A stretch of 16,063 nucleotides of DNA from Calditrichaceae bacterium. GTDB taxonomy: Bacteria; Calditrichota; Calditrichia; Calditrichales; Calditrichaceae. The position numbers and the translations under genes were made by a program. This document shows, piece by piece, positions 13,345 to 16,063 of the stretch (positions are counted from its first letter, which is position 1; every line of letters starts with the position of its first letter). The notes beneath the pieces were generated by a model. The model was not told where the DNA came from, made no database searches, and worked only from the letters and a program-made list of their open reading frames with translations. The stretch spans positions 1 through 16,063 of the forward strand of contig JAUVIB010000021.1 in assembly GCA_030592985.1 (NCBI GenBank), written 5' to 3'.

Positions 13345-14991
13345 ATGAAAAAAATAAGAGCTCCAAGGGGAGCGGGATTAATTTGTAAAGGATGGCATCA
13401 GGAAGCAGCAATGAGAATGCTGATGAATAATCTTGATCCGGAGGTCGCAGAAAATCCTGATGAACTTGTTGTTTATGGCGGTAGTGGAAAAGCAGCCCGA
13501 AATTGGGAAGCCTACCATGCTATAATCGTGTCGCTTAAAAAGTTGGAAAATGATGAAACACTACTGGTGCAATCAGGAAAACCGGTAGGAATTATTAAAA
13601 CGCATATTTATTCTCCACGTGTTTTAATTGCAAACTCAAATTTGGTACCTAATTGGGCAACTTGGGAACATTTTCGTGATCTGGAAAAAAAAGGGCTGAT
13701 AATGTATGGTCAGATGACAGCCGGAAGTTGGATTTATATTGGTACTCAGGGGATTCTACAGGGTACATATGAAACTTTCTCTTCATTAGCGAAACAATTT
13801 CCTTCTAAAGATTTATCAGGAAAATTGGTTGTAACTGCCGGCCTTGGTGGTATGGGCGGTGCTCAGCCTTTAGCGGTTACCATGAATAACGGTGTTGCTT
13901 TGTGTATTGAGGTTGATCGGGATCGGGTAGAACGTCGGTTAAAACATCAATATCTTGATGTCATGAGCGATAATTTGAATGATGCTATAATACAATGTCA
14001 GAAGGCAGTGGAAGATAAAAAGCCATTATCGATAGGTTTAATAGGAAATGCGGCCGATATCTTACCAGAGTTAATACAGATGAATATTATACCCGATGTA
14101 GTAACAGATCAAACCTCGGCACATGATGAACTGAATGGATATATACCAAATAATTATGGTATTGATGAAGCAATTGAATTACGGGAAAGAGATCAAAATA
14201 AATATATTGAAGAGTCCTTCAGAGCCATGGGCGAACATTGTGAAGCAATATTGACAATGCAAGAAAAAGGGGCTATTGCATTTGATTATGGAAATAATTT
14301 AAGAGCACAGGCCGAAAAAGCGGGTGTGAAAAATGCTTTTGATTATCCTGGTTTTGTGCCTGTGTACATTCGTTCGCTTTTCTGTGAAGGCAAAGGTCCC
14401 TTCAGGTGGGTGGCCTTATCCGGTGATCCAAACGATATTTATCGTACCGATGATTTAATCCTTGAATTATTTTCTGATAACGAACCTTTAAAAAGATGGA
14501 TAAAAATGGCCCGCGAAAAAGTGAGATTTCAAGGTTTACCTTCAAGAATATGCTGGCTTGGTTATGGCGAAAGGGCAAAATTCGGGCTTGCTATAAATAA
14601 ATTGGTTAGAGATGGAGAAGTTTCTGCTCCAATTGTAATCGGTAGGGATCACTTAGATACAGGTTCTGTGGCTTCTCCTAACAGAGAAACGGAAGGGATG
14701 AAAGATGGAAGCGATGCCATAAGTGATTGGCCGTTGTTAAATGCAATGTCTAATGTGGCATCAGGTTCTTCCTGGGTATCCTTTCATCATGGTGGCGGCG
14801 TTGGTATTGGTTACTCTCAGCATGCCGGCCAAGTAATTGTTGCCGATGGAACGAAAGAAATGGATTTAAGGTTAGAACGTGTATTAACAAATGATCCAGG
14901 ATTAGGGATTTTCCGACATGCAGATGCAGGATATAATAAAGCAATCCGATTCGCAAAGGAAAATAACGTTGATATTCCACTGATAAGGTAA
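13345..14991 (+). CDS. hutU: Urocanate hydratase (urocanase)
   Basis: Urocanase converts urocanate and water to 4-imidazolone-5-propionate, the second step of histidine degradation, using tightly bound NAD+. The product is 548 residues from ATG 13345, close to the usual 550-560; an in-frame GTG at 13336 would overlap the preceding gene and adds three unconserved residues. Signatures are NLDPEVAENPDELVVYGG, the glycine-rich NAD-binding TAGLGGMGGAQPLA, DQTSAHDELNGYIP, and the active-site signature FQGLPSRICW, whose cysteine is residue 403. It appears full-length and intact. No hutH, hutI, hutG or ftcD lies nearby in the window; neighbours are a secreted hydrolase-like gene and parA. The 1-nt gap and weak Shine-Dalgarno suggest coupling to the upstream gene. 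Confidence 0.97.
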   Translation: MKKIRAPRGAGLICKGWHQEAAMRMLMNNLDPEVAENPDELVVYGGSGKAARNWEAYHAIIVSLKKLENDETLLVQSGKPVGIIKTHIYSPRVLIANSNLVPNWATWEHFRDLEKKGLIMYGQMTAGSWIYIGTQGILQGTYETFSSLAKQFPSKDLSGKLVVTAGLGGMGGAQPLAVTMNNGVALCIEVDRDRVERRLKHQYLDVMSDNLNDAIIQCQKAVEDKKPLSIGLIGNAADILPELIQMNIIPDVVTDQTSAHDELNGYIPNNYGIDEAIELRERDQNKYIEESFRAMGEHCEAILTMQEKGAIAFDYGNNLRAQAEKAGVKNAFDYPGFVPVYIRSLFCEGKGPFRWVALSGDPNDIYRTDDLILELFSDNEPLKRWIKMAREKVRFQGLPSRICWLGYGERAKFGLAINKLVRDGEVSAPIVIGRDHLDTGSVASPNRETEGMKDGSDAISDWPLLNAMSNVASGSSWVSFHHGGGVGIGYSQHAGQVIVADGTKEMDLRLERVLTNDPGLGIFRHADAGYNKAIRFAKENNVDIPLIR

Positions 14992-15008
14992 AAGAAAAGA
15001 ATCTGCTG

Positions 15009-15770
15009 ATGAGTAAAATTATTGCAATTTCCAGTCAAAAGGGGGGTGTAGGCAAGACAACAACAGCTATTAATTTGGGTGTAAGTCTTGCAATTTTTCA
15101 GAAAAAAGTTTTAATTGTAGATTTAGATCCACAAGGAAGTATTGCAGCTAGCTTTCATCTTGATGAGTTTAAAGTACAATATGGATTATTCCAGGTGATT
15201 AAAGATAAAACCCCTTTAGTTATGGCGATAACAGACATTGGATTGGATAATTTTGAAATTGTACCTTCAGGTGTTAGGGATGATGAAGACGAAATGGATC
15301 TATTTGCTTATACATTACAGCCGGAATTATTAAAAAGTATATTGAAACCTTTGAAAGAGATATACGATTTTATTATATTAGACTGTCCACCTAGTTTGGG
15401 TTCTATAACCCAAAATGCTATTGTTGCAGCTGATTCGATCTTGATTCCGGTGCAAACGGAATATTATGCAATAAAAGCGCTTGGTAAGTTTTTAAAGTCC
15501 ATTCGAAAAGTAGCTCGGGAAAAGAACCCTGCTTTGAAACTGGAAGGCGTTTTGATAACAATGTATGAGAAACGTATTAAGAATAGTCATAAGATATACA
15601 ATGACTTAAAATGTAGTTTGAAGAATCTTGTGTTTGAAACAGTTATTCCACGTAATTCTAAAATAGCTGAGGCTCCATCCGTTGGAAAACCAGTAGCTTT
15701 ACTCGATGTGAGCTCTGTCGGATCTATTAGTTATTTAAAATTAGCGGAAGAACTTCTAAATAGAAATTAA
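15009..15770 (+). CDS. parA: ParA/Soj-family ATPase
   Basis: ParA-type ATPases dimerise on ATP, coat DNA nonspecifically and position cargo such as chromosome origins, plasmids or protein complexes. The 253-residue product has the deviant Walker A KGGVGKTT (residues 11-18, signature lysine K11 and K16), Walker A' VDLDPQGS (about 37-44) and Walker B ILDCPPS (about 123-129). The C-terminal block VIPRNSKIAEAPSVGKP is typical of chromosomal Soj. R189 and R215 fall in regions that carry DNA-binding arginines in Soj. There is no N-terminal DNA-binding domain, so it is the short form. It follows hutU by 17 nt. The next gene does not look like parB in the part visible, so the cargo is uncertain and the symbol denotes family only. 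Confidence 0.93.
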   Translation: MSKIIAISSQKGGVGKTTTAINLGVSLAIFQKKVLIVDLDPQGSIAASFHLDEFKVQYGLFQVIKDKTPLVMAITDIGLDNFEIVPSGVRDDEDEMDLFAYTLQPELLKSILKPLKEIYDFIILDCPPSLGSITQNAIVAADSILIPVQTEYYAIKALGKFLKSIRKVAREKNPALKLEGVLITMYEKRIKNSHKIYNDLKCSLKNLVFETVIPRNSKIAEAPSVGKPVALLDVSSVGSISYLKLAEELLNRN

Positions 15771-15799
15771 CTTTTAATAATATTTGAAAGGGTTGAATT

Positions 15800-16063
15800 G
15801 TGAAAAAGAATTATAAACGAGCAGATAATATTGATGAACTTATTCATTCAGTAAAGCTTCCCTATCTGGCTTGGAAAGTACTCTTTCTTATTGGCGAGCA
15901 AATGGAAACTAAAAAGATATCGGAAATATTAGAAGAATCCGAGAATTCAGTTGCTGATGCGCTTGTATTGCTGGAAAATGAGAAATTGATAATTTCGGAA
16001 GCTATGGAAGAAGAAACAAAACCCGAAACGGAAATTGAACCGACGCCTGAAGTTGAAGAGCCG
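15800..16063 (+). CDS. Predicted winged-helix protein with acidic tail, N-terminal part
   Basis: The frame is open from GTG 15800, with GAAAGGG at 15785-15791 eight nt upstream, to the window end: 88 residues, incomplete. I do not recognise the family. Residues about 10-67 read like a winged helix-turn-helix: a first helix (LPYLAWKVLFLIGEQ), a short helix (TKKISEILEE), a likely recognition helix (SVADALVLLENEKLI) and a short strand. From about residue 68 it becomes an acidic, proline-containing low-complexity tail (EEETKPETEIEPTPEVEEP) that looks like a linker. It follows parA by 29 nt and is probably co-transcribed, making it a candidate partner or DNA adaptor for that ATPase. No ParB nuclease-like motif is visible, but a C-terminal domain may lie outside the window. 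Confidence 0.8.
   Translation, partial: MKKNYKRADNIDELIHSVKLPYLAWKVLFLIGEQMETKKISEILEESENSVADALVLLENEKLIISEAMEEETKPETEIEPTPEVEEP

Noticed and set aside
12261..13366. Repeated 10-mer AGAGCTCCAA at 12261-12270 and 13357-13366
   Set aside because: One copy overlaps the GHL10-like start codon and the other lies inside hutU codons for conserved residues (RAP). Only two copies and no extended similarity make chance the simplest explanation.

Overview
The window is an AT-rich bacterial chromosome segment read entirely on the + strand. About three quarters of it (1-12111) is the joined S10-spc-alpha ribosomal protein supercluster, entered at the 3' end of rplB. The order is rplB(partial)-rpsS-rplV-rpsC-rplP-rpmC-rpsQ-rplN-rplX-rplE-rpsN-rpsH-rplF-rplR-rpsE-rpmD-rplO-secY-map-infA-rpmJ-rpsM-rpsK-rpsD-rpoA-rplQ. 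No gap between genes exceeds about 31 nt, I see no internal terminator, and a clear intrinsic terminator follows rplQ.

The block encodes parts of both ribosomal subunits (including several zinc-binding proteins), the protein-export channel SecY, methionine aminopeptidase for N-terminal processing, initiation factor IF-1 and the RNA polymerase alpha subunit. The order secY-map-infA-rpmJ without adk, the cysteine-free S4 beginning MARYTGPK and the extended L17 are reminiscent of the Fibrobacterota-Chlorobiota-Bacteroidota (FCB) side of the tree. Most genes nevertheless have recognisable Shine-Dalgarno sequences, which typical Bacteroidota largely lack. An FCB-related lineage outside the core Bacteroidota (for example Marinimicrobia-, Cloacimonadota- or KSB1-like) is an inference; nothing here proves it.

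After the terminator, a second run of closely spaced genes (12270 to the window end) encodes a secreted GHL10-type glycoside-hydrolase-like protein, urocanate hydratase (hutU), a Soj-like ParA ATPase, and the start of a protein with a predicted winged-helix N-terminus and an acidic, proline-containing tail. Gaps of 1, 17 and 29 nt suggest co-transcription. No other histidine-utilisation gene and no recognisable parB is in view, so how these products work together is unclear. The ParA/winged-helix pair is the least conventional part of the window.

Other points of note are four TTG start codons among ribosomal protein genes, a hairpin holding the secY stop codon in its loop just before map, a 10-T run in the signal-peptide codons of the GHL10-like gene, an L18 with a short N-terminus, and a charged 75-residue extension on L17. 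I found no RNA genes, mobile elements, CRISPR arrays or large repeats.
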